From NCBI RefSeq assembly GCF_028682475.1, contig NZ_JANHLE010000005.1:1-64000 (forward strand): a stretch of 64,000 bases of DNA, in the 5' to 3' direction. Position 1 is the first letter of the stretch, and each line of letters opens with the position of its first letter. Of this stretch, positions 7,334-16,409 are shown one piece after another. Both the position numbers and the translations under genes were made by a program. The notes under the pieces are model-generated. The model was not told the origin of the DNA and did no database searches. It worked only from the letters and a program-made list of their open reading frames with translations. The DNA comes from Pseudomonas putida. GTDB lineage: Bacteria > Pseudomonadota > Gammaproteobacteria > Pseudomonadales > Pseudomonadaceae.

Positions 7334-10300
7334 TTGACTGCTTTGCCTATTTTCAGTCGCTCGCGACATGTTTTGCTGTTGATCTGCCTCGTGTTGTTGA
7401 ACAGCCTCGCATGGGCCAAAGAGCCCAGCATCAATCACCTGAATCTCAACAGCCGGACAACCGTCGACTCAACCGAAATCGACCTTGAACAGGGTGACTG
7501 GCGTTGGCTTCGACAAAAGCATCAGCTGGTGCTGGGCGTATCCGCATCGCGCTTTGCGCCCTATGACATTATCTATAGCACCCATGACTACGAAGGCATC
7601 ACAGCCGACTACATCGCCTTGATCGGGCGAATGCTGAATATCAAGGTGCAGGTAGTCTCCGTGCCCGACAGGGCTACCGGACTTGCCCTGTTGGCCTCTG
7701 GAAAGATCGACCTGCTGGGCAGCTCCAACAGTTTTGAACGGCATAACCCATCGGTGGTGCTGAGCAAGCCTTACGTCGACGATCGGCCAGCGCTGTTCAG
7801 CCGCAAGGGCGACGCGCGTAATTTCACCCGTAATCTGAACGGCCTGACCATCGCCATGCCCGTCGACTATCTGCAACTGGCCGAGTTGCAGTCTCGCTTC
7901 CCCGGTGCGCATTTCCAGCCGATGAAATCACACCTGGAAGCCATGGCGGCGCTGGCCTTTGGTCATGTCGATCTGTATCTGGGAGACAACCTCTCGGCCT
8001 TCAACATGATCAACCAGAGTTTTTTCAACGAAGTCAGTTTCGTGCGCTTTGTTGACCTGGATGTCGCCGGATTCAGCTTCGCCATCAATCAGGACAACCC
8101 GCGCTTGCACCGCATCATCGACAAGGTGATCGATACGCTGGGCGTGAATCTGCAACAGTCCATCATCAAACTCTGGACCGGCGGCGATGTGGCCCTGGCA
8201 AACGGCAAGCTGGCCCTGACGCCCCAGGAAAATCGCTGGGTACTTCGCCATCCTGTGGTACGCCTGGTAATCAATGACGATCTGGCTCCCGTGGCGTTCT
8301 ACAACACCGATGGCAACTTCAGCGGCGTAGTCGCCGACCTGCTGGTGATGATTTCGATGCGCACCGGCCTTAATTTCGAAGTGCAACGCAGCGGCAGCTT
8401 CACCAGCATCATGCAGGCACTCAAAGACCGTAAGGCCGACCTGGCGATTTTGACTGCCAGCCCCGACCGGGAGGAATTCCTACGCTTTACCCGGCCATTC
8501 GCCGCAACCGCTTTCGCGCTGGTGACCAAAGCCGGATCCGACCCGGCGACTGTCGATCTCGCCAGCCTGCAAGGCAAGCGTATGGCCATTGCCGACGGGC
8601 ATGTGCTGTTCAACAAGATCGCTGAGGAATTTCCCCAGATCCGCATGCTCACCGCGTCCACCACCCTCGACACGCTGAGCATGGTCAATGATGGCGATGC
8701 CGATGCCGCACTCCTCAACCTGGCCGTTGCGCGCTACTACGTTTCACGGCTGTATGACCAGGAGCTGAAAGTCGCCAACATCATTGATAACGGCGGCGAG
8801 GCATCCGGCAGCTTCGCCATGCGCCGCAGCGAAACCGAACTTCAATCGATAGTGGACAAGGCACTGCAGAGCATTCCACCCGACGAAATGAATGAAATAT
8901 TCAATCGCTGGCGGGCTAATGCTTCGATGAGCGGGCAGACCTGGCGCGACTATCGCGGGGTCGTTGCCACCGTCGCTGGCGGAGCCCTGCTGCTGGTACT
9001 GCTGGCCGTGGGCTGGATCCTTCATCTGCGTCGCCAGATCAACAACCGTATCGCTGCCGACCAGGCATTGAATGAACAATTCACGGTCATCCAGACCCTC
9101 ACCGACGGCATGCCCCACCCTGTGTATGTGCGCGATCGTGAAGGTCGCATGCTGTCGTGCAACCTCAGCTATTTGCAGGCCACAGGACTGTCCCGGGACC
9201 AGGTGCTGGGCAAGACCGTCGAGCAGATCATCGATGGCTATAGCGCATCGATTCCCGATCTGCACGGTAGTTACCTGACCGCCATGGACGAAGATCGCAC
9301 CCTCCGGGGCTGCTGTGCCGTCGAGCTGAACGGGAAAACGTTATGGATCGATCACTGGATTCAACCCTTCCACGACGCCCTCGGAGCGGTCATAGGCGTG
9401 AACTGTGGCTGGCTGGACATCACTGAACCTCACCGGATGATGGAAGAACTGGAAGTTGCGAAGAACATCGCCGACGAAGCCAGTCGGACCAAAACCACTT
9501 TCCTGGCCTCCATGAGCCATGAAATCCGCACGCCGATGAACGCGGTGATCGGCATTCTGGAACTGGTGCTCATGCGTGGCGAGCGAGGTACGTTCGACAA
9601 GGCGAGCATCGAGATTGCCTATTCATCGGCCAAGAGTCTGCTAGGGCTGATTGGCGACATTCTCGATATTGCCCGCATCGAGTCCGGACGCTTGAGCCTG
9701 TCGCCGAAACGGACCAACCTGCGGGAGTTGATGGAGTCGGTGGTACTGGTCTTCGAGAGCTTGTCGCTGCAGAAGGGCCTGGATCTGCAACTGGATATCG
9801 ACTCCAGCACCGATTGCGACGTGTGGATTGATCCGCTGCGCTTCAAGCAAGTGCTTTCCAACCTGCTTAGCAATGCCATCAAGTTCACCGACGAAGGCAG
9901 CGTCAAAGTACAACTCCGAGGGGAAGTCATCGAGCAGGGGCGCATGAGTGTGTACCTGCTGATCGAAGACACCGGGATCGGTATCTCCGCCGAGGACCAG
10001 AGAAAGCTGTTCAAGCCATTTTCCCAGGCTGCCGACGGTGTCCGTAAAGGCCAGGATGGCGCAGGTCTCGGGTTGTCGATCAGCCGTTCTCTGTGTGAAC
10101 TCATGGGCGGGCGGCTGGCCATGACCAGCACCCGTGGCAAAGGCACCCAGGTCCAGGTCGAGCTGCTGCTCAACATCCTTGAGCCGGTCGAGACCCCTGC
10201 GGTGGAAAGCGGCAGGTCGCCGTCAGAAATCCTGCAGTCCTGGAACGTGCTGGTGGTGGATGACCATGCCGTCAACCGAGAAGTCCTGCGCCAGCAGATG

Positions 10301-11023
10301 AACTTCCTCGGTCATAGCGTGACGGAGGCCGACAACGGCTCGATGGCGCTGGACAAGTGGCGCAAGGGCGACTTCGACGTCGTGCTCACCGACTGCCACA
10401 TGCCCTTGCTCAGCGGACCGGAACTGGCCATGGCGATTCGTCAGGAGGAGCGCGAGCAGCAGCGCCCGGCCTGTGTCATCGTCGGCCTTACCGCCGATGC
10501 TCAGCCCGAAGAACTGGAGCGTTGTATCCAGGCCGGCATGAACGATTGCCTGATCAAGCCTGTGGGCCTGGACCTGCTCGCGGAACGCATCGCCAGCATT
10601 CACCAAGTCGTTCGCCAGCATGCTGATAACCCGGCCGTCTTCACCCCACAACCGGTGTCGCAGTTCGACGAGAACGTGCTCTTTGATCTGGCGCCTCTGG
10701 CAGAGGTTACTAACGGCGACCCGAAGCTGATGAAGCATCTTGTCGATGAGCTGGTAACCAGCAATCGCAAGGACCTGGAGGAGCTGATCCAGATGGTCGA
10801 GGATCTGGATAGCGCGGGGTTGTCGGAGCTTGGACACCGCTTGAAAGGCGCGGCGCGAGTGGTGACGGCCAACCGGTTGATCACCTGCTGCGTGCGGCTG
10901 GAGCAGGTTTGCACCCACAAGGAGTTGTCTTACCCGGTGCTGCTGGAAGCCAGTGATGGCGTGGAACAAGCGATTTTTGAACTGGAACAAGCGTTGACCC
11001 ACCTGGACATCGAGGGCACCTGA
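7334..11023 (+). CDS. Hybrid sensor kinase with two periplasmic binding domains (RocS/BvgS/EvgS-like)
   Basis: A 1229-residue unorthodox kinase. Order: signal peptide (about 1-28), two tandem SBP_bac_3 (Venus-flytrap) domains (about 60-285 and 300-545), transmembrane helix (about 563-586), PAS domain (about 600-715), HisKA with His729 (SMSHEIRTPMN), HATPase with N box LSNLLSNAIKF and G boxes DTGIGIS and GAGLGLS, receiver with Asp1020 (VVLTDCHMP) and C-terminal Hpt with His1168 (LGHRLKGAARVV). It should sense a periplasmic ligand and pass phosphate His-Asp-His-Asp to the neighbouring response regulators. The start is TTG with AGGT upstream. The next genes are fimbrial, as for P. aeruginosa Roc and Cup control. 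The ligand is unknown. Confidence 0.93.
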   Translation: MTALPIFSRSRHVLLLICLVLLNSLAWAKEPSINHLNLNSRTTVDSTEIDLEQGDWRWLRQKHQLVLGVSASRFAPYDIIYSTHDYEGITADYIALIGRMLNIKVQVVSVPDRATGLALLASGKIDLLGSSNSFERHNPSVVLSKPYVDDRPALFSRKGDARNFTRNLNGLTIAMPVDYLQLAELQSRFPGAHFQPMKSHLEAMAALAFGHVDLYLGDNLSAFNMINQSFFNEVSFVRFVDLDVAGFSFAINQDNPRLHRIIDKVIDTLGVNLQQSIIKLWTGGDVALANGKLALTPQENRWVLRHPVVRLVINDDLAPVAFYNTDGNFSGVVADLLVMISMRTGLNFEVQRSGSFTSIMQALKDRKADLAILTASPDREEFLRFTRPFAATAFALVTKAGSDPATVDLASLQGKRMAIADGHVLFNKIAEEFPQIRMLTASTTLDTLSMVNDGDADAALLNLAVARYYVSRLYDQELKVANIIDNGGEASGSFAMRRSETELQSIVDKALQSIPPDEMNEIFNRWRANASMSGQTWRDYRGVVATVAGGALLLVLLAVGWILHLRRQINNRIAADQALNEQFTVIQTLTDGMPHPVYVRDREGRMLSCNLSYLQATGLSRDQVLGKTVEQIIDGYSASIPDLHGSYLTAMDEDRTLRGCCAVELNGKTLWIDHWIQPFHDALGAVIGVNCGWLDITEPHRMMEELEVAKNIADEASRTKTTFLASMSHEIRTPMNAVIGILELVLMRGERGTFDKASIEIAYSSAKSLLGLIGDILDIARIESGRLSLSPKRTNLRELMESVVLVFESLSLQKGLDLQLDIDSSTDCDVWIDPLRFKQVLSNLLSNAIKFTDEGSVKVQLRGEVIEQGRMSVYLLIEDTGIGISAEDQRKLFKPFSQAADGVRKGQDGAGLGLSISRSLCELMGGRLAMTSTRGKGTQVQVELLLNILEPVETPAVESGRSPSEILQSWNVLVVDDHAVNREVLRQQMNFLGHSVTEADNGSMALDKWRKGDFDVVLTDCHMPLLSGPELAMAIRQEEREQQRPACVIVGLTADAQPEELERCIQAGMNDCLIKPVGLDLLAERIASIHQVVRQHADNPAVFTPQPVSQFDENVLFDLAPLAEVTNGDPKLMKHLVDELVTSNRKDLEELIQMVEDLDSAGLSELGHRLKGAARVVTANRLITCCVRLEQVCTHKELSYPVLLEASDGVEQAIFELEQALTHLDIEGT

Positions 11024-11079
11024 GCGTGCCTACGCTGCCTGATTACTGGCGTCGCATATCATGAGGATTACATACCGGC

Positions 11080-11120
11080 TTGTAGGAAATGCCTTACTAG
11101 ATTGTAGGCACAGCCCTCTT
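11080..11120 (+). promoter_or_regulatory. Candidate fimbrial promoter operator
   Basis: TGTAGG-N6-CTTACT at 11081-11098 resembles the GacA-type box TGTAAG-N6-CTTACA. A second TGTAGG lies at 11103-11108, 22 bases (two helical turns) downstream. The core TTGTAGGAAAT is shared with the inverted sites at 5908-5960. It lies about 145 bp before the pilin start codon, with an AT-rich stretch between. Confidence 0.5.
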
Positions 11121-11226
11121 AGCTGGCATTTTTCAAAAACTTAATATGGTGGCCCATGCGTTCACGTCCCTCTATCCAAGAGATTTTGTGTGACGCATAG
11201 ACCCTCGGTTCAATTAAGGATGAAAG

Positions 11227-11793
11227 ATGAATTTTAAGAAAGCCCCCTTGGCACTCCTGACTGCATTTGTATTGGCCAGTGGCGCAGCGTATGCCGCTGA
11301 AGAGCCGGTTGAGCCGCCAGCAGCAACTGGCAAAGCCGGTGGCTCTGGTAAAGTCAACTTTATCGGTAGCATCATTGACGCTCCATGCTCGCTGGATGCA
11401 GCAAGCAAGGACCAGACTGTTCGCATGGACGAAATCTCCAACAAAACCCTGGCAAACCAGGGCGAATCGTCAATGCAGAGCTTCAACATTGAGCTCAAGC
11501 AGTGCGACATCAGCAAACTGAAGAAGGTCAAGGTCACCTTCGGTGGTGACGCTGACATGACTGACCCAACCCTTCTGGGTATCGCAGGTTCGGCCAAAGG
11601 CGCAGGCATTGCCCTGACCAACGGCTCCGGCGCTCAGGTCAAGCTGGGTGAAGCTTCTGCCGCCCGTACCCTGCTGGAAGGCAACAACACCCTGGCATTC
11701 GGCGCGTTCCTGCGTGGTACCACCGCTAAAGACGTAGCGGTTACCCCGGGCGAATTCACCGCCACTGCCAACTTCATGCTGGCTTACGAATAA
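11227..11793 (+). CDS. Major fimbrial subunit (type 1/P-pilus family pilin)
   Basis: A 188-residue secreted pilin. The signal peptide is about 1-23 (ending SGAAYA). An unusually long Glu/Pro/Gly-rich N-terminal tail (about 24-41) follows, then the pilin fold starting GKVNFIGSIIDAPCSL. The two pilin cysteines are Cys56 (in DAPCSL) and the one in ELKQCDISK. The C-terminus ends in the alternating motif FTATANFMLAYE, the strand donated and bound by the chaperone. It is first in the fimbrial cluster, has the best promoter candidate and is followed by a strong hairpin, as expected for the most abundant subunit. Confidence 0.9.
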   Translation: MNFKKAPLALLTAFVLASGAAYAAEEPVEPPAATGKAGGSGKVNFIGSIIDAPCSLDAASKDQTVRMDEISNKTLANQGESSMQSFNIELKQCDISKLKKVKVTFGGDADMTDPTLLGIAGSAKGAGIALTNGSGAQVKLGEASAARTLLEGNNTLAFGAFLRGTTAKDVAVTPGEFTATANFMLAYE

Positions 11794-11835
11794 AGTAACC
11801 GCCGAGAGCGTGCACTCTCCAAGGTTGTGAGTTCA

Positions 11836-11869
11836 ATTAATATCGAGACTTTACAGTCTCGATATTAAT
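11836..11869 (+). terminator. Perfect 15-bp hairpin between major pilin and usher
   Basis: ATTAATATCGAGACT, loop TTAC, AGTCTCGATATTAAT: a perfect stem 43 bases after the pilin stop. It lacks a U tract (AAGCC follows), so it may protect or partly terminate the pilin mRNA and lower downstream gene expression rather than act as a full terminator. Confidence 0.6.
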
Positions 11870-12079
11870 AAGCCTTTCAAGTTAGCCGCATCGGCAGACT
11901 GTAAAAGTTCCTAACAACTTCTATTCACATGCCGAGCATTCGCGCCGGCCGTGACTCGGATAGTTCGTCCTGAATTTCCGCACTTTAACGTTGCCGCGTG
12001 CCACGCATGAAGTGTTTTTTATTTGACGCCGTTTGACTGAATAAACAGTCGATAACTTCCATTTTTTATTTGAATTTAT

Positions 12080-14536
12080 ATGACTGCAGGCAAGATCACT
12101 CTTTCGCTGGGGGTACTGATCAGTTCACTGGCAATGCCGCTGGCGTCCGTGGCCGTCGACTTCAACCTCGATGTCATGGATGTGGACGAGCGCAGCAGCA
12201 TCGACCTCAGCCGTTTCAAAACGGCGAACTACGTCATGCCGGGGGAGTACCTGATGAGTATTCAGGTCAATGATCGAAAACTCGCAGAACGCAGCCTGCA
12301 TTTCTATGCCACAGACCCGGACGCCACCACCACTCGGGTTTGTGTGCCCATGGCCCAGGCGCACAGCCTGGGCCTGAAAGAAGAGGTCCTGAAAAAGCTG
12401 GCCAGCTGGCATGGCGAGGACAACTGTGCGGATCTGGAAAGTATCCAAGGCTTGCGGCTAACGCCCGACATGGAGCACAGCGTGCTGCGCCTGAGCGTTC
12501 CCCAGGCCTGGATGGAATACCGCGATCCTAACTGGAGCCCGATCAGCGAATGGGATGAAGGCATCCCCGGTTTCATCCTCGACTACAGCCTTAACTCCTC
12601 TGTCAGCCAATACAGCGGCGCCGGCACCAATCGCCAGCTCAGCGGCAACGGCACCATGGGCTTCAACATGGGCGCATGGCGCCTGCGCGGCGACTTTCAA
12701 GGCAGCAGCTCCCAGGCCCGTAGCTACAAGACTCAGGACTTTTCCTGGGCCAACTTCTATGCCTATCGCCCCCTGCCACGGCAAGGGGCAAAGCTGATGG
12801 TCGGCGAAGTCAACCTCGACTCGAAACTGTTCGACTCCTTCCGCTACCAGGGCATCAACCTGGCCACCGACGATCAAATGCTGCCGCCGAGCCTGCGCGG
12901 CTATGCCCCGGAAGTGGTGGGCGTGGCCAAGGGTAACGCCAAGGTTACGGTGCGCCAGGACAATCGCGTGCTCTATGAAACCACGGTGCCACCAGGGCCC
13001 TTCCGCATTCGCGACATCAATAGCGCGGTCAGCGGCAAGCTGGACATCGAGATCAGCGAAGATGATGGCACCACCAAGACCTACCAGACCGAAACGGCCA
13101 ACGTCCCTTACCTGAGTCGGCCGGGATATTTTCGCTACAACGTGACACTGGGCCGGCCGTCCACCTCTGACCGGGAAACCTCCGGCCCGACCTTTGCCGC
13201 TGCCGAGATGTCCTGGGGCATGAACAGCGACTGGTCGCTGTTCGGTGGCAGCCTGCTGACCCAGGACTACACCGCAGTCGCCGGCGGTGTTGGCCGCAAC
13301 CTCCATGAGTTAGGCGTGGTGTCTGTGGACGTCACCCACACCCGTGCCGATGTCCCCGATCGCGGAGAACTGCGCGGCAGCTCCCTGCGCCTGAACTACG
13401 CGAAGCGCTTTGATGAATACGACAGCGAACTCAACTTTGCCGGGTATCGCTTCTCTCAGCGCCAGTTCATGACCATGGATGACTTTCTTAACGCGCGTAA
13501 TTATGACGGCGTCCAGCGCAACAGCAAAACCGCCTATACCCTGCTGGCTACCAAGTCGTTCCGCGACCTGGGTTTCAGCACCCACCTGTCCTACACCCAT
13601 GAGGATTACTGGGATCAGAGCTCTGCGGAAAACATCAGCGCCTACTTGAGCCGCTACTTCGATGTGGGCAGGTTCAAAGGCCTGTCCATGACCCTGTCGT
13701 TGAATCGGACCCGTAATGACTGGGAATCAGACAATAGCCTGTCGCTCTCACTGACCCTGCCCTTTGGTGATGGCCAGCGCATTGGCTACGACGCCTATGC
13801 CCATAAAGGCGGGGTGCGTCACGGCGCCAGCTATTCGAATTACGAGCCAAGTCGCAATTATCAGATCCGCGCCAACACCGGGCTCGACGGTGATGGTATC
13901 CAGGGTTACTACAGCCAGCATACCGCTCAGGCCGACTACAGCCTCAACGGCAGTTACCGCGAAAATGGCAGCCAGAGTGTCGGCCTGTCCGTGCGCGGGG
14001 GCGCTACCGTCACCGCCAAAGGCGCGGCCTTGCACCCACCTGCGCTCAACGGCGGCACGCGGATCATGCTCGACACCGACGGTGTTGCCGGGGTGCCGCT
14101 GCAAAATGGTGAAACCCGCACCAACGCCATGGGGGTGGCAGTACTGCCGACCTTCAACAGCTATTACCGTACCAATGTTCAGATCGACCTCAATCGCCTG
14201 CCCGATGACATGGACGCGAGTAAATCGGTCACCGAAGCCACCTTGACTGAAGGCGCCATTGGTTATCGCAAACTCACCGTGATTCAGGGCAAGAAGGCAC
14301 TGGTTACCCTGCAACTGCCGGATGGTTCATACCCACCTTTCGGTGCAAGCCTGCTCGATGCATCCGGGCGTGAAGTCGCGATTGTCGCCGACAGTGGCTT
14401 CGCCTATCTCACCGGTATCAATACCAACTCCGAGTTCCAAGTGGCCTGGGGCCGCAATAAACGCTGCAACCTCAAACTGCCCGACAACCTGCAGTCGGAG
14501 CAGCGCTACACCCTGCTCTGCCAACCCCAATCCTGA
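12080..14536 (+). CDS. Fimbrial outer-membrane usher (PapC/FimD family)
   Basis: An 818-residue usher. After a signal peptide (about 1-25) come the periplasmic N-domain (VDFNLDVMDVDERSSIDLSR and a GEYLMSIQVND stretch), the 24-strand barrel interrupted by the plug, and a C-terminal domain closed by a Cys pair (CNLKLPDN ... LLC). Family motifs include VPPGPFRIRDIN and the GVAGVPLQNG carboxypeptidase-like fold. It receives chaperone-subunit complexes and extrudes the fibre across the outer membrane. It precedes the chaperone gene by 14 bp, the usher-then-chaperone order of pap-type operons rather than fim or cupA. No strong ribosome binding site is seen before the ATG. Confidence 0.95.
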   Translation: MTAGKITLSLGVLISSLAMPLASVAVDFNLDVMDVDERSSIDLSRFKTANYVMPGEYLMSIQVNDRKLAERSLHFYATDPDATTTRVCVPMAQAHSLGLKEEVLKKLASWHGEDNCADLESIQGLRLTPDMEHSVLRLSVPQAWMEYRDPNWSPISEWDEGIPGFILDYSLNSSVSQYSGAGTNRQLSGNGTMGFNMGAWRLRGDFQGSSSQARSYKTQDFSWANFYAYRPLPRQGAKLMVGEVNLDSKLFDSFRYQGINLATDDQMLPPSLRGYAPEVVGVAKGNAKVTVRQDNRVLYETTVPPGPFRIRDINSAVSGKLDIEISEDDGTTKTYQTETANVPYLSRPGYFRYNVTLGRPSTSDRETSGPTFAAAEMSWGMNSDWSLFGGSLLTQDYTAVAGGVGRNLHELGVVSVDVTHTRADVPDRGELRGSSLRLNYAKRFDEYDSELNFAGYRFSQRQFMTMDDFLNARNYDGVQRNSKTAYTLLATKSFRDLGFSTHLSYTHEDYWDQSSAENISAYLSRYFDVGRFKGLSMTLSLNRTRNDWESDNSLSLSLTLPFGDGQRIGYDAYAHKGGVRHGASYSNYEPSRNYQIRANTGLDGDGIQGYYSQHTAQADYSLNGSYRENGSQSVGLSVRGGATVTAKGAALHPPALNGGTRIMLDTDGVAGVPLQNGETRTNAMGVAVLPTFNSYYRTNVQIDLNRLPDDMDASKSVTEATLTEGAIGYRKLTVIQGKKALVTLQLPDGSYPPFGASLLDASGREVAIVADSGFAYLTGINTNSEFQVAWGRNKRCNLKLPDNLQSEQRYTLLCQPQS

Positions 14537-14550
14537 CTTGAGGATCTTAT

Positions 14551-15294
14551 ATGCTGATCAATACGCAGTTCTTCAAATACCTGGCAGTCGCCGGATGTTT
14601 AATCGCCCCCGGACTCGCGCCTCAAGCAGCGGTTTCGCTGGACCGTACCCGGGTCATTTTCAACGGCGAAAACAAATCGTTGAGTCTCAGTATCCGTAAC
14701 GACAACAAAGAGTTGCCTTACCTGGCTCAGTCGTGGATCGAGAACGACCAGCAAAAAAAAATAACAGGGCCGCTGATCGTCCTGCCGCCTTTGCAACGGC
14801 TGGAACCGACCTCCGGTGGGCAGGTAAAAATATTGAAGTCGGCCGAAGTCGAGCAGTTGCCAAAAGACCGTGAATCACTGTTTTACTTCAACCTGCGTGA
14901 AGTCCCCCCGCGTGCGGAAGCCAGCAACTCCATGCAGATCGCGCTACAGACAAAAGTCAAACTCTTCTATCGCCCGGCGAACATCGTCCCGGAACGCGGC
15001 GATATCTGGCAAGAGCGATTGACGGTGAAGAAAAACGCACGGGGTTTCACTCTTGAGAACCCGACGCCCTACTACATCACCATCAACGAGATCGTGGATG
15101 CCTCGAACACCCGTGGCGAGACAGACTTCAATCCGGTCATGCTTGCACCCTTCTCCGCTCAGGAGGTTGTTCCCGACGGCAAGGTCACTCAGCCGGTCCT
15201 GACCTACATCAATGACTTCGGCGGCTATCACCAACTCAAGTACCGCTGTGACACCAGCGCCTGCCAGTTAAACAAAGAGGCAAAGAAGTCCTGA
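14551..15294 (+). CDS. Periplasmic fimbrial chaperone (PapD-like)
   Basis: A 247-residue pilus chaperone. Signal peptide about 1-26; the mature protein begins AVSLDRTRVIF, nearly as PapD. The subunit-anchoring residues correspond to PapD Arg8 and Lys112: Arg34 (in LDRTRV) and Lys137 (in LQTKVKLFYRP). The stretches LPYLAQSWIEN, LQRLEP and DRESLFYFNLREVPPR are close to PapD as I remember it. The F1-G1 loop is short, the FGS class that builds thick rod-like pili. GAGG lies before the ATG. It stabilises pilins by donor-strand complementation and hands them to the usher. Confidence 0.95.
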   Translation: MLINTQFFKYLAVAGCLIAPGLAPQAAVSLDRTRVIFNGENKSLSLSIRNDNKELPYLAQSWIENDQQKKITGPLIVLPPLQRLEPTSGGQVKILKSAEVEQLPKDRESLFYFNLREVPPRAEASNSMQIALQTKVKLFYRPANIVPERGDIWQERLTVKKNARGFTLENPTPYYITINEIVDASNTRGETDFNPVMLAPFSAQEVVPDGKVTQPVLTYINDFGGYHQLKYRCDTSACQLNKEAKKS

Positions 15295-15348
15295 TCGGAC
15301 AAATGAATAACGTGTTCATTCACCGTGCTGAGTTCTCAGGTTGACGCA

Positions 15349-15861
15349 ATGAAAAAAATACTCATGGGGTTGGGCGTATTAAGTGCTCTGCTGCTGCCTG
15401 GCAGCGTTGTCATCGCCGATGAAATACGCTTGAACTTTTCAGGGAACCTGATTGTGCCAACCTGCGAACTCACCGTGGACAATCCGGAGCAGACGGTAAA
15501 GTTCGATGACTACAGCAAGAAGGACTTGATGGCGACCGGCAAGAGCCCGGCCATGCCGTTTTACATTACGGTCAAAACCTGCGCATCCGCGAGCAAGGTC
15601 AATATCATCTTCAAAGGCATGGAGGACGCGCTGGTCAGCGGTGCATTAGCCGTCAGTGGTGCGGCTTCCGGAATCGCCGTCGGCCTGGAAACATCGGCGG
15701 ACGAGCGCATCAAGCTCAACAGAGACACCCTGAGTTTCAACCTTTCCGGAGGCGTTGAGGATCGGTTGTCGTTCAAGGCTTACGTGCTCAAGCAGCCGAA
15801 TAGCACCGTCGAGGCAGGAAGTTTTTCTGCAGTCGCAAACTTCGAGTTGTCCTACCCATGA
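15349..15861 (+). CDS. Minor fimbrial subunit
   Basis: A 170-residue pilin. Signal peptide about 1-23 (MKKILMGLGVLSALLLPG...), mature start DEIRLNFSGNLIVPTCEL. The pilin Cys pair is in VPTCEL and VKTCAS, and the C-terminal strand is FSAVANFELSYP. The ATG at 15349 is preferred over an in-frame GTG 8 codons earlier because it begins an ideal signal peptide. It overlaps the next pilin gene by 4 bases (ATGA), implying translational coupling. It is likely a tip-fibrillum, adaptor or terminator subunit; its exact role cannot be told from sequence. Confidence 0.85.
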   Translation: MKKILMGLGVLSALLLPGSVVIADEIRLNFSGNLIVPTCELTVDNPEQTVKFDDYSKKDLMATGKSPAMPFYITVKTCASASKVNIIFKGMEDALVSGALAVSGAASGIAVGLETSADERIKLNRDTLSFNLSGGVEDRLSFKAYVLKQPNSTVEAGSFSAVANFELSYP

Positions 15862-16361
15862 CGCCAATCATCCAACTAAAGCATCTCGTTACGCCGGTCA
15901 TTGCTCTCGCCTTGGGCCTGGCAGCGGACAGCTGCTTGGCCGGGACAGAGACAGCGACAGCGTACATTTCCGGCAGCATCACCCAGCCCGGATGCAAATT
16001 CAACCTAGGCAATTCACTCGATGTGAAGTTCACCGATGTCGATGTCTCGAAAATCGCCACGGGCGAGTACAGCGTACCCATTGATCTAAGCGTTACGTGT
16101 GGAAACCAGGCGACTGCATTCTCATTGATATTGATCGGCACGGCCGGTTACAGCCCGGACGTGATAAACACCGGCATCGAGGGCCTGGGAATAAAATTGG
16201 TCAGTGAGCGCCTGGGGACTGTCTGGAAAGTCAACACAGGCATTCGTACATCTGCCGACAGCAACAATAACATCATTGCTACTTTAACCGCCCTTCCCGG
16301 CACCAAATTTCAAGGCGGTAACTTTTCAACTAGCGTAAATATTTCCGCACATTACGACTAG
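15858..16361 (+). CDS. Minor fimbrial subunit
   Basis: A 167-residue pilin. Signal peptide about 1-28 (VIALALGLAADSCLA), mature region starting with YISGSITQPGCKFNL. The Cys pair is in QPGCKF and SVTCGNQ, and the terminal strand FSTSVNISAHYD has alternating hydrophobics for chaperone binding. It is coupled to the upstream pilin by a 4-base overlap. It could be a PapF- or PapK-like tip adaptor. Base composition shifts towards AT from here to the end of the cluster. Confidence 0.83.
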   Translation: MTPIIQLKHLVTPVIALALGLAADSCLAGTETATAYISGSITQPGCKFNLGNSLDVKFTDVDVSKIATGEYSVPIDLSVTCGNQATAFSLILIGTAGYSPDVINTGIEGLGIKLVSERLGTVWKVNTGIRTSADSNNNIIATLTALPGTKFQGGNFSTSVNISAHYD

Positions 16362-16409
16362 CAAAATAGCGCACGATTGCGCAATGCCAAACAGCAGCGA
16401 GTTGCCCAG

